This document shows positions 33,484 to 42,394 of a stretch of DNA of 64,000 bases, piece after piece. The notes beneath the pieces are model-generated. The model saw only the letters and a list, made by a program, of their open reading frames with translations, was not told the origin of the DNA and searched no databases. The stretch lies in contig NZ_QFWW01000029.1 in NCBI RefSeq assembly GCF_003265345.1, positions 98,448 to 162,447 on the forward strand, written 5' to 3'. Position numbers and translations under genes: made by a program. The stretch comes from Lentzea terrae (GTDB taxonomy: Bacteria > Actinomycetota > Actinomycetes > Mycobacteriales > Pseudonocardiaceae). The first letter of the stretch is position 1. Every line of letters starts with the position of its first letter.

Positions 33484-34791
33484 ATGAGTCTCGCCGAGGA
33501 GCACGTCAAACCGGCAGTGCGCTGGGGCATCGGCCACGCGCTGCCACGGGCGTTGCTGCGCCACGCAGCCCGTCGTGGCGACCTGCAGGGCCGCATCACC
33601 GTCGAGGCGTCCACCGGCGCCGACCTCACCGGACTGTTCAACGACATCCGTGCGCGCGGCCCGCTCGCCGCCACCAGGGTCGGCCACACCACGGCCCGGC
33701 ACGACGTCGTCAAGGAGGTGTTGAGCAGCGACGCCCTCGTGACGACCCGGCCGCGGTTCGGGGCGGGCATTCTGGGCAAGCTCGCCGCGTGGTCCGCGGT
33801 CGAGATGACCCACCCGGTCCAGCCGCCGTCGTTGCTGGTCGTCGAACCGCCGCAGCACACCCGCTACCGCAAGCTGGTCACCCGCGTGTTCACCGCCCGC
33901 GCCGTGGAACAGCTGCGCGAACGCACCCAGGCCATCGCCGACGAACTGCTCGACAACCTCGACCCGGCCAACCCGGTCGACCTCATCGAGAACTACTGCG
34001 GCCTGCTCCCGGTCACCGTCATCAGCGAGATCCTCGGTGTCCCGCACCAGGAACGCGCCACCGTCCTGGCCCTCGGCGCGGCCGCGGCGCCGAGCCTCGA
34101 CATGGGCCTGCCGTGGCGGGTCTTCCGCACCGTCGAAGCCACGCTGAACGACTTCGACGCCTGGCTCACCCGCCACCTCAACACCCTGCGCGCCAACCCC
34201 GGCGACAACCTGCTCAGCCGCCTGATCACCGCCCGCGAGGACGGCGTGGGGCTGACGGACCGCGAGCTCAAGTCGACCGCGGGCCTCGTGCTGGCCGCGG
34301 GCTTCGAGACCACCGTCAACCTCCTCGGCAACGGCATCTCGTTGCTCACCAAGCATCCTGCGCAGCTGGACGTCTTGCGCGCGCGGCCGGAGCTGTGGGC
34401 CAACGCCGTTGACGAGGTCCTGCGCGTCGATCCGCCGGTGCTGCTGACCGGCCGCATGTGCGCCCGTGACACCACAATTGCCGGCATCCCGGTTCGGCGC
34501 GGCCAGTTCATCACCGCCGTGCTCGCCGCGGCCAACCGCGATCCCGACGTCTTCGAGAACCCCGCCGCGTTCGACGTCACTCGTCCGAACGCCCGTGACC
34601 ACGTGTCGTTCGGCGCCGGCCGCCACTACTGCCTCGGCGCCCAGCTCGCGCGGATGGAGGGCGAGATCGGTCTGCGGTCGATCTTCGAGCGGTTCCCGGA
34701 CCTGCGACCGCTGCCCGGCGCGCACCGCCGGCCGACCCGCATCCTGCGCGGCTTCGAACGCCTGCCGACCAGTCTGTCTACTTCGGACTGA
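33484..34791 (+). CDS. Cytochrome P450
   Basis: A 435-residue class I bacterial P450. The I-helix LVLAAGFETTVN holds the conserved acid/alcohol pair, EVLR is the ExxR motif, and FGAGRHYCLGAQLARMEGEI is the haem loop with its Cys thiolate. It should oxidise a hydrophobic substrate using electrons from ferredoxin partners, none of which is encoded here. The ATG at 33484 removes a non-conserved extension. It is not next to any biosynthetic core gene, so its substrate is unknown. A hairpin follows. Confidence 0.93.
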   Translation: MSLAEEHVKPAVRWGIGHALPRALLRHAARRGDLQGRITVEASTGADLTGLFNDIRARGPLAATRVGHTTARHDVVKEVLSSDALVTTRPRFGAGILGKLAAWSAVEMTHPVQPPSLLVVEPPQHTRYRKLVTRVFTARAVEQLRERTQAIADELLDNLDPANPVDLIENYCGLLPVTVISEILGVPHQERATVLALGAAAAPSLDMGLPWRVFRTVEATLNDFDAWLTRHLNTLRANPGDNLLSRLITAREDGVGLTDRELKSTAGLVLAAGFETTVNLLGNGISLLTKHPAQLDVLRARPELWANAVDEVLRVDPPVLLTGRMCARDTTIAGIPVRRGQFITAVLAAANRDPDVFENPAAFDVTRPNARDHVSFGAGRHYCLGAQLARMEGEIGLRSIFERFPDLRPLPGAHRRPTRILRGFERLPTSLSTSD

Positions 34792-34815
34792 CTTCGCAAC
34801 GGAAACGCTCTCACG

Positions 34816-34841
34816 TGCCCGTTCACTCGTTCGAGCGGGCA
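34816..34841 (+). terminator. Hairpin after the P450 gene
   Basis: A nine-base stem TGCCCGTTC / GAGCGGGCA with one G-T wobble and an eight-base loop, 25 bases after the P450 stop codon. It is consistent with a terminator, though without a T-tract. Confidence 0.5.
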
Positions 34842-34997
34842 ATGCTCCATTCGCGCGTCCTTGGTGACGCTCAAAGCCCCGTTCGGGCCCCACCGGAGTG
34901 GACAATTCATGGCCAAATGAGGGACAGAGCGTGCTCTCGCCCCTCTGTTTGGGTCCGCACCTTGTAGCGTGACGAACCAGCCGTCTGCCCCAGAGCT

Positions 34998-37112
34998 ATG
35001 CGACGACGGAGGTTCGACGTGCCACCTGCGAGCAGGAACACGGCGCAGGGCAACGTTCACAACCTTGTTCAAGTCGGCAACGTCATGGGTGACGTCCTGT
35101 TCCACGCATACACAGACTCCGCTTCGCACGCACCGCAGCAACTTCCGGCCGTGCCGTCCGGTTTCGTCGACCGCGAGGCGGTGCTGGCGGAGCTTGATGC
35201 CGTGCTCCTGGCCACCGATCGGGAACCGAGGAAGATCGCCGTTGTCAGCGGTTTGGCAGGAGTGGGCAAGACGGCGATGGTCCGACTGTGGGCGAGACAA
35301 TCGTCGCACCGGTATCCAGGTGGTCAGCTCTACGTCGACTACGCCGCGATCCGCACGGAATCAGGCACGCCTGTGAGTGACGCGCTGGCCGAGTGCCTGT
35401 GCGCATTGGGGGTGGCCCGAGCACACATTCCACCGACACTTTCAGCACGTACGAATCTGTTTCGCATGAAAACAGCTTCGGCACCCGTTCTGGTCGTACT
35501 GGACGACGTGACTGAACCTGCCCAAGTTCCACCATTTGTGCCAAGTGCAAACGGCAGCTCCGTAATTGCCACGAGCACTGCTAGATTGACCGAACTGGCA
35601 CTCGATGGCGCGTACTTCCTGCGCGTAGAACCGTTGACCGAGACATGCGGAACAGCGCTGTTGCAAAAGATCTGCGGCGATCAGCGCATCCCTCCGGACT
35701 GCGACGGCGCTCGGCGGCTGGTGCAGGTCAGCGCGGGCCTCCCCGTAGCGCTGCGCGTCATCGGTGCTCGCCTGGCCTCCAGCGCTGCGATGACAGCTAC
35801 AGCGCTCGCCGATGAGCTGACGGACGAAAGCACACGGCTCGCCCGCCTGTCACTGCGAGGAGTGCCAACGGTGTCCGACGTGTTCGACAACGCCTATCGA
35901 TCTCTCTCCCCCGACGCCGCCCTGTTGTACCGATTGCTCGGCGCCTCCCCTGTGCGCACGTGCAGCCTCGACACCGCGGCGGCGATCCTCGACCTCTCTC
36001 CAGATCTGGCCCGCCACCTGGTGGACGTGCTGCGCGAGGCGTCACTGCTCGATGAGGCGCCGGGCGGCGGCTTCGTGTTCCACGACCTCGTCCGGTTGCA
36101 TGCGCGCGAACGCTCACAGCCCGCCGAGCGGCTCACGGTCCTGCGCCGGCTGACGGACTACTACCTGAGCAAGACCGCGTTCGCCGACGAGGCGATCATG
36201 GGCAAGAGGACGCGCATCGCAGACCACCGAACGATTCTCGCGGGCCGCCGGTCACCGTTCGCCACGGACCGGTCAGCGCTGGGCTGGCTGGCTGACGAGC
36301 GCTCCAACCTCCTCGCCCTACTGCGTGCGGTGTCGGAGGCGGGCTGGCACGATCAGACGTGGCAACTCGCGGAAGCGTTGATGGCGCTATATCTGAACCG
36401 GCGCTACCTCAACGACTGGATCGAGTCTGCGGAGATCGGCGCCACCGCCGCGCGTCGGGCAGGCAACGAACCGGCAGAGGCCAGGCTTCGCAGCGTCGTT
36501 TCCCGTGCCTACACCGAGATCGGCGCGCACGACCGCGCACGCGCCAGCCTGGACACGGCGCTGGCTCTCGCGGAACGCTCCGGCAACAAAGTTCTCACCG
36601 CGTCGGTGTGGGAGTTCATCGGCCGTTTCCGCGACCAGGTCGATCCCGAGTCGTCCCCGGAGGCCTACGAGCAGGCGATCCATCGCAACCAGGAGGCCGG
36701 GGAACGCCGAGGCGTCGCCATCGCGACGTACTTCCTCGGCTGCGCCATGAGCTCGCGCGGCGACCAGACCAACGCGCTGCGCACCCTGAAGCAGGCCCAT
36801 CGACTCCTGCTCGAGGTGAACGACCAGCGGATGGCGGGCCGTGGGGCGATCAGCCTCGGGCTCGCCTTCCTGCGCGACGGGAACACGACGGCGGCCCGCG
36901 AACGGTTGCTAGACGCCGTCGAGTACTTCTCCGGCTCTGAGGCCACGTACTACGAGGCTCAGGCAAGAGAAGCGCTCGCCGACGTCGCCGTTGAGTCAGG
37001 TGATCCCGCGCTCGCGAGGGAACAACTCGAACGGGTCCTTCTGATCCGCCAGGCCAGCGGTGCGCCGGATGCGGCCGCCGTGGCGGCCCGGCTCAGAGAG
37101 CTACCCGCGTGA
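34998..37112 (+). CDS. NB-ARC/TPR STAND protein with N-terminal RHIM-like motif
   Basis: A 704-residue NLR-like protein. The first 40 residues have no enzymatic or DNA-binding domain but carry GNVHNLVQVGNVMGDVLFH, with a VQVG core at about 24-27. This resembles the amyloid signalling (RHIM-like) motifs at the ends of bacterial NLRs. An NB-ARC domain follows: Walker A SGLAGVGKTAMVRLW, Walker B VLVVLDDV, GLPVALRVIGARL, and an HD-like block with FHDLVRLHARE. TPR repeats occupy roughly residues 430-700. Such proteins assemble on ligand binding and recruit a partner through the N-terminal motif. The partner is not obvious here. It overlaps the convergent next gene by 20 bases. Confidence 0.85.
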   Translation: MRRRRFDVPPASRNTAQGNVHNLVQVGNVMGDVLFHAYTDSASHAPQQLPAVPSGFVDREAVLAELDAVLLATDREPRKIAVVSGLAGVGKTAMVRLWARQSSHRYPGGQLYVDYAAIRTESGTPVSDALAECLCALGVARAHIPPTLSARTNLFRMKTASAPVLVVLDDVTEPAQVPPFVPSANGSSVIATSTARLTELALDGAYFLRVEPLTETCGTALLQKICGDQRIPPDCDGARRLVQVSAGLPVALRVIGARLASSAAMTATALADELTDESTRLARLSLRGVPTVSDVFDNAYRSLSPDAALLYRLLGASPVRTCSLDTAAAILDLSPDLARHLVDVLREASLLDEAPGGGFVFHDLVRLHARERSQPAERLTVLRRLTDYYLSKTAFADEAIMGKRTRIADHRTILAGRRSPFATDRSALGWLADERSNLLALLRAVSEAGWHDQTWQLAEALMALYLNRRYLNDWIESAEIGATAARRAGNEPAEARLRSVVSRAYTEIGAHDRARASLDTALALAERSGNKVLTASVWEFIGRFRDQVDPESSPEAYEQAIHRNQEAGERRGVAIATYFLGCAMSSRGDQTNALRTLKQAHRLLLEVNDQRMAGRGAISLGLAFLRDGNTTAARERLLDAVEYFSGSEATYYEAQAREALADVAVESGDPALAREQLERVLLIRQASGAPDAAAVAARLRELPA

Positions 37113-38778
37113 CAAGCAGGGCGACGCTGTGCTTGCCGAAGCGCACGACGAACCTGCCGACGACATCACGCGCCCGCAAGATCAACGAGTGCACGGCCGA
37201 GGCCAGCGCGCTGACCGGGACCAGCAGCTTCCTCGCCAGCACCTTCACGCTGAAGCGTTCAGCGGGCCGGCCGAGCGCGTGGAACAACAGTTCGCACCCC
37301 TCTTCGCTCCCGACCCCGACGAGCTTGGACCCCGGCCAGTCGTCGCGCAGGCGAGCCAGCTGGCCCTCGATCTCGTCGCTTTCGCACGCCGACGGATTCA
37401 CGACGACGGACGCGTTCTCTATCGCGTGGTTGTCGGCTTCCTCGCTCTCGGACACCAGGTGGCCTTCCTTGTCCGCGAACTCGGGAGACGGTCGTGCTCC
37501 GTGCGGAAACCGCTGCAGGACGACCGTGTCGCCGACGACCGTCGGATAGTCGCGATGCGACCAGACCTGCTCGCTCATCATCTGGGGGTATGCCGCGACC
37601 TCGGCGGGCATGGGCCGAGCAGGCGGGTCGATCTGCAGCTTCTCGTAGAACAACCTCCTGAACCCCTCGAGCGCGTCGAGCGGCTTCGCTATCAACTTGG
37701 CGCGCAACGTCTCCGCGAGCGCCGGATCGTGCCCGGCGATCAAGTCGTCGATCTGCAGGCGGAGATCACCGTGCCGATCGATGTGCCGGATGAGGTGCTT
37801 CGCTTCCGCCATGACTGTGTCCGGCGCGACGACGCTGTCCCGGTACACACCGAACGCGGTCGGCACGCCCGCCATCGCCGCATAAAGCGTGGGCGAACCT
37901 ATGTCGCCGACGAACGCATCGGCCGCGACGACAAGGGAGTGCCAGTAGTCCGGTAGTACGACGAGCAGGCCGCCGCGCTTTAGATGCGGCTCCAAGATGG
38001 CCTCGATTCCGTGTTTGGCCCGCCAGGCCCACATGTTCGGATGCAGCATCAGTGCGACGCGGTACTCACTGCTGGGCAGGCTGCCCAGAAACGCGCAGAG
38101 CGCTTCTTCCCACTCCGCGAGCAGGGAACCCTCGCCCCAGGTGCTGGAGATCGCGATCAACTTCCGGTTCTCGCCGACGCCGAACCGAGCCCGGTACTCC
38201 GGCCGCCGGCGCTTGCTGATCGCGATCAGGTCATAGCTCGTGTCGCCGCCGATGACGACACGTTCCTTGGTCTCGGTACTGATGCGCAGCAGCTGATCTT
38301 CGATGTCCGGGTGCGTGGCGACCATGCGGATGTGCCCCATGGCCATGTGCTTCTCCGGAACCACGCCGGACTGGCGTGACTTCCTGAGATCCGGTTCCGG
38401 AACGATCTTGTGCAACGCCAGCCCGTGTGGCAGCACGATCACCGGGACCGGATGGAAGGGCCTGAAGTCGATCCGCTCGCTCGCCGACACGATCAGGTCG
38501 GGACCGCGCTCCTTCTTGATCAGCTTCAGCGCCTTCTTCACGCTGATGACCGGCCAGCCGTGCTGCTTGATCAGCTCCTTGGTGCCCTGGGCAAACCTCG
38601 ACCCGGTGCAGAGAACGAACTCGACCTTGACCCTGGGGTCGCCGTTGAAGCAGGGCATCAGTTCCAGCGCTCTGGCGACTGAAGCCGGGTTCCTGACACC
38701 GATCCAGATGAGCTTCACGTCGTTGCGGCCGCCCAGCCGGCGCTGCTCGTCAGCCCACTCGCACCGTTCAGCACTCAC
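37093..38778 (-). CDS. GT-B-like protein, possibly glycerophosphotransferase-related
   Basis: A soluble protein of about 561 residues (a GTG at 38718 could start it 20 residues later). KLIWIGVRNPASVARALEL and IVLPHGLALHK in the first half, then MLHPNMWAWRAKHGIEAIL, VVLPDYWHSLVVAADAFVGD and IGSPTLYAAMAGVPTAFGVY in the second, recall CDP-glycerol glycerophosphotransferase or GT-B glycosyltransferase folds with a donor-binding D-x-GS-P loop. I cannot name a substrate. The last 100 residues are non-conserved. A possible ROK-protein operator lies upstream, hinting at shared control with the ROK gene. Confidence 0.6.
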   Translation of the reverse strand: MSAERCEWADEQRRLGGRNDVKLIWIGVRNPASVARALELMPCFNGDPRVKVEFVLCTGSRFAQGTKELIKQHGWPVISVKKALKLIKKERGPDLIVSASERIDFRPFHPVPVIVLPHGLALHKIVPEPDLRKSRQSGVVPEKHMAMGHIRMVATHPDIEDQLLRISTETKERVVIGGDTSYDLIAISKRRRPEYRARFGVGENRKLIAISSTWGEGSLLAEWEEALCAFLGSLPSSEYRVALMLHPNMWAWRAKHGIEAILEPHLKRGGLLVVLPDYWHSLVVAADAFVGDIGSPTLYAAMAGVPTAFGVYRDSVVAPDTVMAEAKHLIRHIDRHGDLRLQIDDLIAGHDPALAETLRAKLIAKPLDALEGFRRLFYEKLQIDPPARPMPAEVAAYPQMMSEQVWSHRDYPTVVGDTVVLQRFPHGARPSPEFADKEGHLVSESEEADNHAIENASVVVNPSACESDEIEGQLARLRDDWPGSKLVGVGSEEGCELLFHALGRPAERFSVKVLARKLLVPVSALASAVHSLILRARDVVGRFVVRFGKHSVALLVTRVAL

Positions 38779-38904
38779 TGAACGCGCCGCTCGTGCCGAC
38801 TGTCCACATATTGCATGTCCTCACGGGGTCGGATTGGGTACGACGCGCCGGAGGTTACGCCAGATTCACCCTCAAGTGGAAGTGATACCGAAGAGGGTGT
38901 CGCG

Positions 38905-38915
38905 TTCAATATGAA
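38905..38915. promoter_or_regulatory. Candidate ROK operator, site 1
   Basis: TTCA-ATA-TGAA lies between the ROK stop codon and the start of the downstream minus-strand gene. The same TTCA-N3-TGAA pattern recurs upstream of the ROK gene at 40173-40183. NagC/Mlc-type ROK proteins bind palindromes containing TTC/GAA half-sites, so these may be its operators. Confidence 0.35.
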
Positions 38916-38921
38916 GTTGAT

Positions 38922-40139
38922 CTAGCTCTCTGAAGTCAGGCTTCCTTCATAAAGCAGCGCGTAAGACAGGGCACCCATGGCTCCAGCCTTCAGGCCGAGC
39001 TGCGACGTCTTGACCAGAACAGGACTGTCACCGTCCACCGCGGGTTCGATCGCACCGAGCCGAAGGGACTCCTCGACGGCCTCTCTGAGCACCTCACCTG
39101 CCCTGCTCAGCTCCCCACCGAGCACGATCAGCTCTGGATCGAGCGAGTTGCACTCCATCACGATGCCGGTGCCGATGGCCCTGCCGGCGTCCTGCACGAT
39201 CCGCAGCGAGACCCGGTCACGTCGCATGCCCGCCAGCTCAACCAGCTGGTCCAGTGTCTCAGGCGGGTTCACCGCGCCGCGGTATGCCCTGCGGGCCTGC
39301 GCGAGGAGCTCTGGACCGCCCGCCACCGTCTCGAGGCAGCCGCGCCGGCCGCAGTTGCAGACCTCGCCGTTGGGCACGATGCCGTAGTGGCCGATCTCCC
39401 CAGCCAGCCCGCGTCTGCCTCGGTAGATGTACCCGCGGTTGAGGATGATGCCCGCGCCGATCCCCGTCGAGGCCTTCACGAAGATCATGGTCTCGACATC
39501 GCGCCCCACTCCGTGCATGTGCTCCCCGAACGCGGAGAAGTTCGCGTCGTTGTCGGGCACGACCGGCACGTCCGGGAAATGTGCTGCGTACCACGATCGC
39601 GGATCGCCCTCGAGGTCCCATCCCAGCGCGGGCGCGATCATCGTGAGCTCGGCGGTTCGCGGGTTCACCGCGGCAGGCACACCCAAGCCGATGGACACCA
39701 GGTGCTCGACCCCCAGCTCGGTCTTCGCACTGAGCCGCCTGATCAGGTCGGCGCTCTCGGCGATCCACCGCGCCGACCCGTGCCGCGCCCCGATGTCCAC
39801 GGTGTCGGTGTGAAAGGTGGCGTCGTCGACCCGGCGAACGGCCACGGTCAGCCGCTCGTGACCGACGTCGATCCCCGCAGCCAGGCCGCGGACGTCGCGC
39901 AGGCGAACGGTCTTGCCCCGTTCGTGGTCGCGAACCGTGACGAGGTTGTCCTGTACCAGCTCCTGCACGACCTGCGAGACCTTCGCCTGAGAGAGGTCAG
40001 TGCGGCGGGCTATCTGGACCTGTGTCGAAGGCTGCACCATGACCGCTCGAACGATCTTGCGGCGATTGACCGCTTTGATGCTTCGCTCGCGCGGGTTCAA
40101 CAAATTCCGCGCGTCGGGCAGGTCGTGGTGCGAAACCAT
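38922..40139 (-). CDS. ROK-family transcriptional regulator
   Basis: A 405-residue NagC/XylR-type regulator. The N-terminal winged helix (RRKIVRAVMVQPSTQVQIAR, LSQAKVSQVVQELVQDNLVT) is followed by a ROK sugar-kinase fold: AAGIDVGHERLTVAV, IGLGVPAAVNPRT, DNDANFSAFGE, STGIGAGIILNRGY and the zinc site CNCGRRGCLE. The sugar-binding EIGHYGI motif is intact. It would respond to a sugar or sugar derivative. Its gene starts about 250 bases from the lasso precursor on the opposite strand, but nothing else links it to that cluster. TTCA-N3-TGAA palindromes flank the gene. Confidence 0.9.
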   Translation of the reverse strand: MVSHHDLPDARNLLNPRERSIKAVNRRKIVRAVMVQPSTQVQIARRTDLSQAKVSQVVQELVQDNLVTVRDHERGKTVRLRDVRGLAAGIDVGHERLTVAVRRVDDATFHTDTVDIGARHGSARWIAESADLIRRLSAKTELGVEHLVSIGLGVPAAVNPRTAELTMIAPALGWDLEGDPRSWYAAHFPDVPVVPDNDANFSAFGEHMHGVGRDVETMIFVKASTGIGAGIILNRGYIYRGRRGLAGEIGHYGIVPNGEVCNCGRRGCLETVAGGPELLAQARRAYRGAVNPPETLDQLVELAGMRRDRVSLRIVQDAGRAIGTGIVMECNSLDPELIVLGGELSRAGEVLREAVEESLRLGAIEPAVDGDSPVLVKTSQLGLKAGAMGALSYALLYEGSLTSES

Positions 40140-40171
40140 GGGTAACACCGGTCCAGTCTAAGAGGACATGA

Positions 40172-40184
40172 CTTCATTTTGAAG
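40172..40184. promoter_or_regulatory. Candidate ROK operator, site 2
   Basis: CTTCA-TTT-TGAAG is a five-base inverted repeat 33 bases upstream of the ROK start codon. It shares TTCA-N3-TGAA with the site at 38905-38915. Its position in the region shared with the lasso precursor means it could affect either gene. No convincing promoter hexamers were found in this 240-base stretch. Confidence 0.38.
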
Positions 40185-40389
40185 ACGGCCAATCGATGAA
40201 GATCATTCCACGCGGCAGAGACTCGTGCACCTCAAACCGGAATCACATCCGTCCCAGTATCCGACGTGTCCAGAAGGTGGCAACGAAATGTCATTGCGCT
40301 GGACTGCTGCGCCGCGCTCCTGAGTCCTAGCCTAGACACGCTCGGTCACATGACTAGAACTCTCCGAGTTCAAGCTAGGGGGAATTGCC

Positions 40390-40518
40390 GTGTCCGCCAG
40401 CTCCGACGAGCCCCGCGAGTACGAGTCTCCCGAGGTGTACGACCTCGGCGCTGTCGTCGCCGTGACCCACGGCTGCGGGAAGGGGAGCGACGACGCCATC
40501 GGCCAAGGTTTTTCCTGA
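40390..40518 (+). CDS. Lasso peptide precursor
   Basis: A 42-residue peptide, GTG start with AGGGGGA six bases upstream. The leader has the RRE-recognition pattern Y-x-x-P-x-V-x-x-L-G (Tyr11, Pro14, Val16, Leu19, Gly20) and Thr26 at the penultimate position, both hallmarks of class II lasso precursors. Predicted cleavage after His27 leaves the core GCGKGSDDAIGQGFS (15 residues). Gly1 would be joined to Asp7 or Asp8, giving a seven- or eight-residue ring and a seven- or eight-residue tail. Cys2 is the only cysteine. The cyclase and RRE-protease genes follow on the same strand. I do not recognise a named lasso peptide with this core. Confidence 0.88.
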   Translation: MSASSDEPREYESPEVYDLGAVVAVTHGCGKGSDDAIGQGFS

Positions 40519-40597
40519 GGCGGTCTCTCGCGCGGTCCTCGGCACACTGCAGTTCCATGTTCCGGAAGCCGTCCACCTCACGACTGGCGTCGGCTGG

Positions 40598-42394
40598 TTG
40601 CCCGGCGAGTTATACGACCTGACGTTGGTTGCGGGACGTGGCATCGTCATCGGTCAGTGCTCCGCACCACCACATGCACTGACCGAACGACTCACGAACA
40701 CGCTCAGGACGGGCGATACTCGGCCGCTGATGTCTTTGCCGGGGGCCTACTCAGCCGTACTGGTCACAGTGTCCGGTTTGACCCTTGTCGCCGACTCAGT
40801 CGGGCAGTTCCCCATCTACTACCGCAGAACCCAGGGCGAGTTCGTCTTCGGCACGCGGGCTGAACTGGTCGCGGCGAACGCCTCGTTCGACCTGGTGGCC
40901 CTAGCGGCAGAAATCGCGTGCCCCCAAGCATTCTCCGCATTGGGGACGCGAACCAACTACTCCGGGGTGCATCAGCTCCTTCCCGGTACAGCGCTCCGGA
41001 TCAGCACGTCAGGCACACAACTGACCGTTCCGTCGGCATCGCTGATCCCCGATACGCGACAAAGCCTGAACCAAGCGGCTGACGAGTTGCACGAGGTGCT
41101 CCAGGCGGCCGTCATCGCACGGGCACCGCAGTCCGCGGACTTCAGCGGTGGGTTCGACTCGACATCGTTGGCATTCCTGGCGGCTCGGCTTGTGCCCAGG
41201 CTGACCGCAGTCACCGTCTCCCAGCGCGGCGCCCCGGTCGACGACGATCTCAGGGCCGCCGCGGCGCTCGCCCGCCTCGACCGGCGGCTGACCCACCGCG
41301 TCGCGCATGGAGACGAGCACCATCTGCCGTACCAGCACCCGATTCCCGGCGCGGACGCGCCCCATCCGGCCGTGCTGCACCGAGGTCCACTGGCACTTCG
41401 ACTGTCCAATGTGGCCGAAAGCGGATCTGCTGTCCACTTGGTCGGCGAGGGTGGCGACCAAGTGCTGACTGCACCGCACGCTTATCTGGCGGACCTGGCC
41501 AGGCGCGGTGCTCACGGGGAGCTTTGGCGGCATTGCGTCGCATGGGCGAGACTGCGGCACCGATCTCCGACGGCCTTGTTCGTGCGTTCGATGCGGCTCG
41601 CCGCAATGACTTCATCACAAGAACTGCGCGCGTTGGCGCGGCAACTGGATCCGAGGCAGACCCACAACGACTCCTGGGAGCACCGGGCCATCACCGTCGC
41701 GGGCCATCTTCTGTGCCGCTGGCTGATGCCTCGAACACGCGTGGCGTTGGCAGCACAGCTGAGCAGCCCGGTGGACGACCAGCACCTGGACGTCGGCGAC
41801 CAGGCCGCCATTGCACAGCTCCGCTCGGCTTGCCGGGCACAGCACATCGTCCGCGAATTCGCCGCAGCGCATGGCATCGCTGTGCACGCACCGTTTCTCG
41901 ATCCCGAGGTGGCACGCGTCTGTATGAGCGTTCCTGCGTGGCGCAGGGCTGATCCGCAGTCAGTCAAACCACTGCTGCGGCGCGCGATGGCCAGCCTGGT
42001 CCCGGATGCGGTGTTCACGAGAACGACCAAGGGAAACTACACCGCGACAGCGCATCTCGGGGTCAGACACTCGATCCGCTCTCTGCACGCGCTGCTCGCC
42101 GATCCGCTCACCGCCGAACTGGGGCTGATCGAACCCGGTCCGGTGCGCGACGTCGTGAACCGCGCGGCACGGGGAATCGCCGTCCCGTGGGCCGCGCTCA
42201 ACCAGGTTCTCGCCGTGGAGATCTGGCTGCGTGACGCCACCACCAGAGGAAGGGATGGCACTGTCGATGCCGGCGTTCATCGTCCCCGAAGAAGTGAACA
42301 CCACCACGAACGAGAGCGGGCGGGTGGTGGCCCTCAACACCCGAACAGGCCAATGGCACACATTGAACGAGACCGGCGGCATGATCTTCCGTGA
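40598..42394 (+). CDS. Lasso cyclase, asparagine synthetase B-like
   Basis: An ATP-dependent macrolactam synthetase of about 598 residues. It would adenylate the core Asp side chain and join it to the new N-terminus. The amidotransferase-like N-terminal domain is followed by the ATP-PPi motif DFSGGFDSTSLAFLA (SGGFDS at about 183-188), VGEGGDQVLTAPH, and DEHHLPYQHP. The N-terminal Cys of true Asn synthetases is absent, as in this family. The only common start is the TTG at 40598, but coding-like sequence in frame extends back to 40466 without ATG, GTG or TTG (a CTG is at 40547). The last 45 residues are in sequence that also encodes the next gene and look non-conserved. Confidence 0.88.
   Translation: MPGELYDLTLVAGRGIVIGQCSAPPHALTERLTNTLRTGDTRPLMSLPGAYSAVLVTVSGLTLVADSVGQFPIYYRRTQGEFVFGTRAELVAANASFDLVALAAEIACPQAFSALGTRTNYSGVHQLLPGTALRISTSGTQLTVPSASLIPDTRQSLNQAADELHEVLQAAVIARAPQSADFSGGFDSTSLAFLAARLVPRLTAVTVSQRGAPVDDDLRAAAALARLDRRLTHRVAHGDEHHLPYQHPIPGADAPHPAVLHRGPLALRLSNVAESGSAVHLVGEGGDQVLTAPHAYLADLARRGAHGELWRHCVAWARLRHRSPTALFVRSMRLAAMTSSQELRALARQLDPRQTHNDSWEHRAITVAGHLLCRWLMPRTRVALAAQLSSPVDDQHLDVGDQAAIAQLRSACRAQHIVREFAAAHGIAVHAPFLDPEVARVCMSVPAWRRADPQSVKPLLRRAMASLVPDAVFTRTTKGNYTATAHLGVRHSIRSLHALLADPLTAELGLIEPGPVRDVVNRAARGIAVPWAALNQVLAVEIWLRDATTRGRDGTVDAGVHRPRRSEHHHERERAGGGPQHPNRPMAHIERDRRHDLP

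Noticed and set aside
40509..40513. Programmed +1 frameshift fusing precursor and cyclase
   Set aside because: The five-T run allows it, but the A-site codon is not a stop or rare codon and no lasso system is known to need a fusion. Kept only as one explanation for the missing cyclase start.
40266..40622. A 118-codon frame overlapping the lasso precursor
   Set aside because: Arginine-rich shadow in another frame; the 42-aa frame has the leader motif, ribosome site and -2 Thr.
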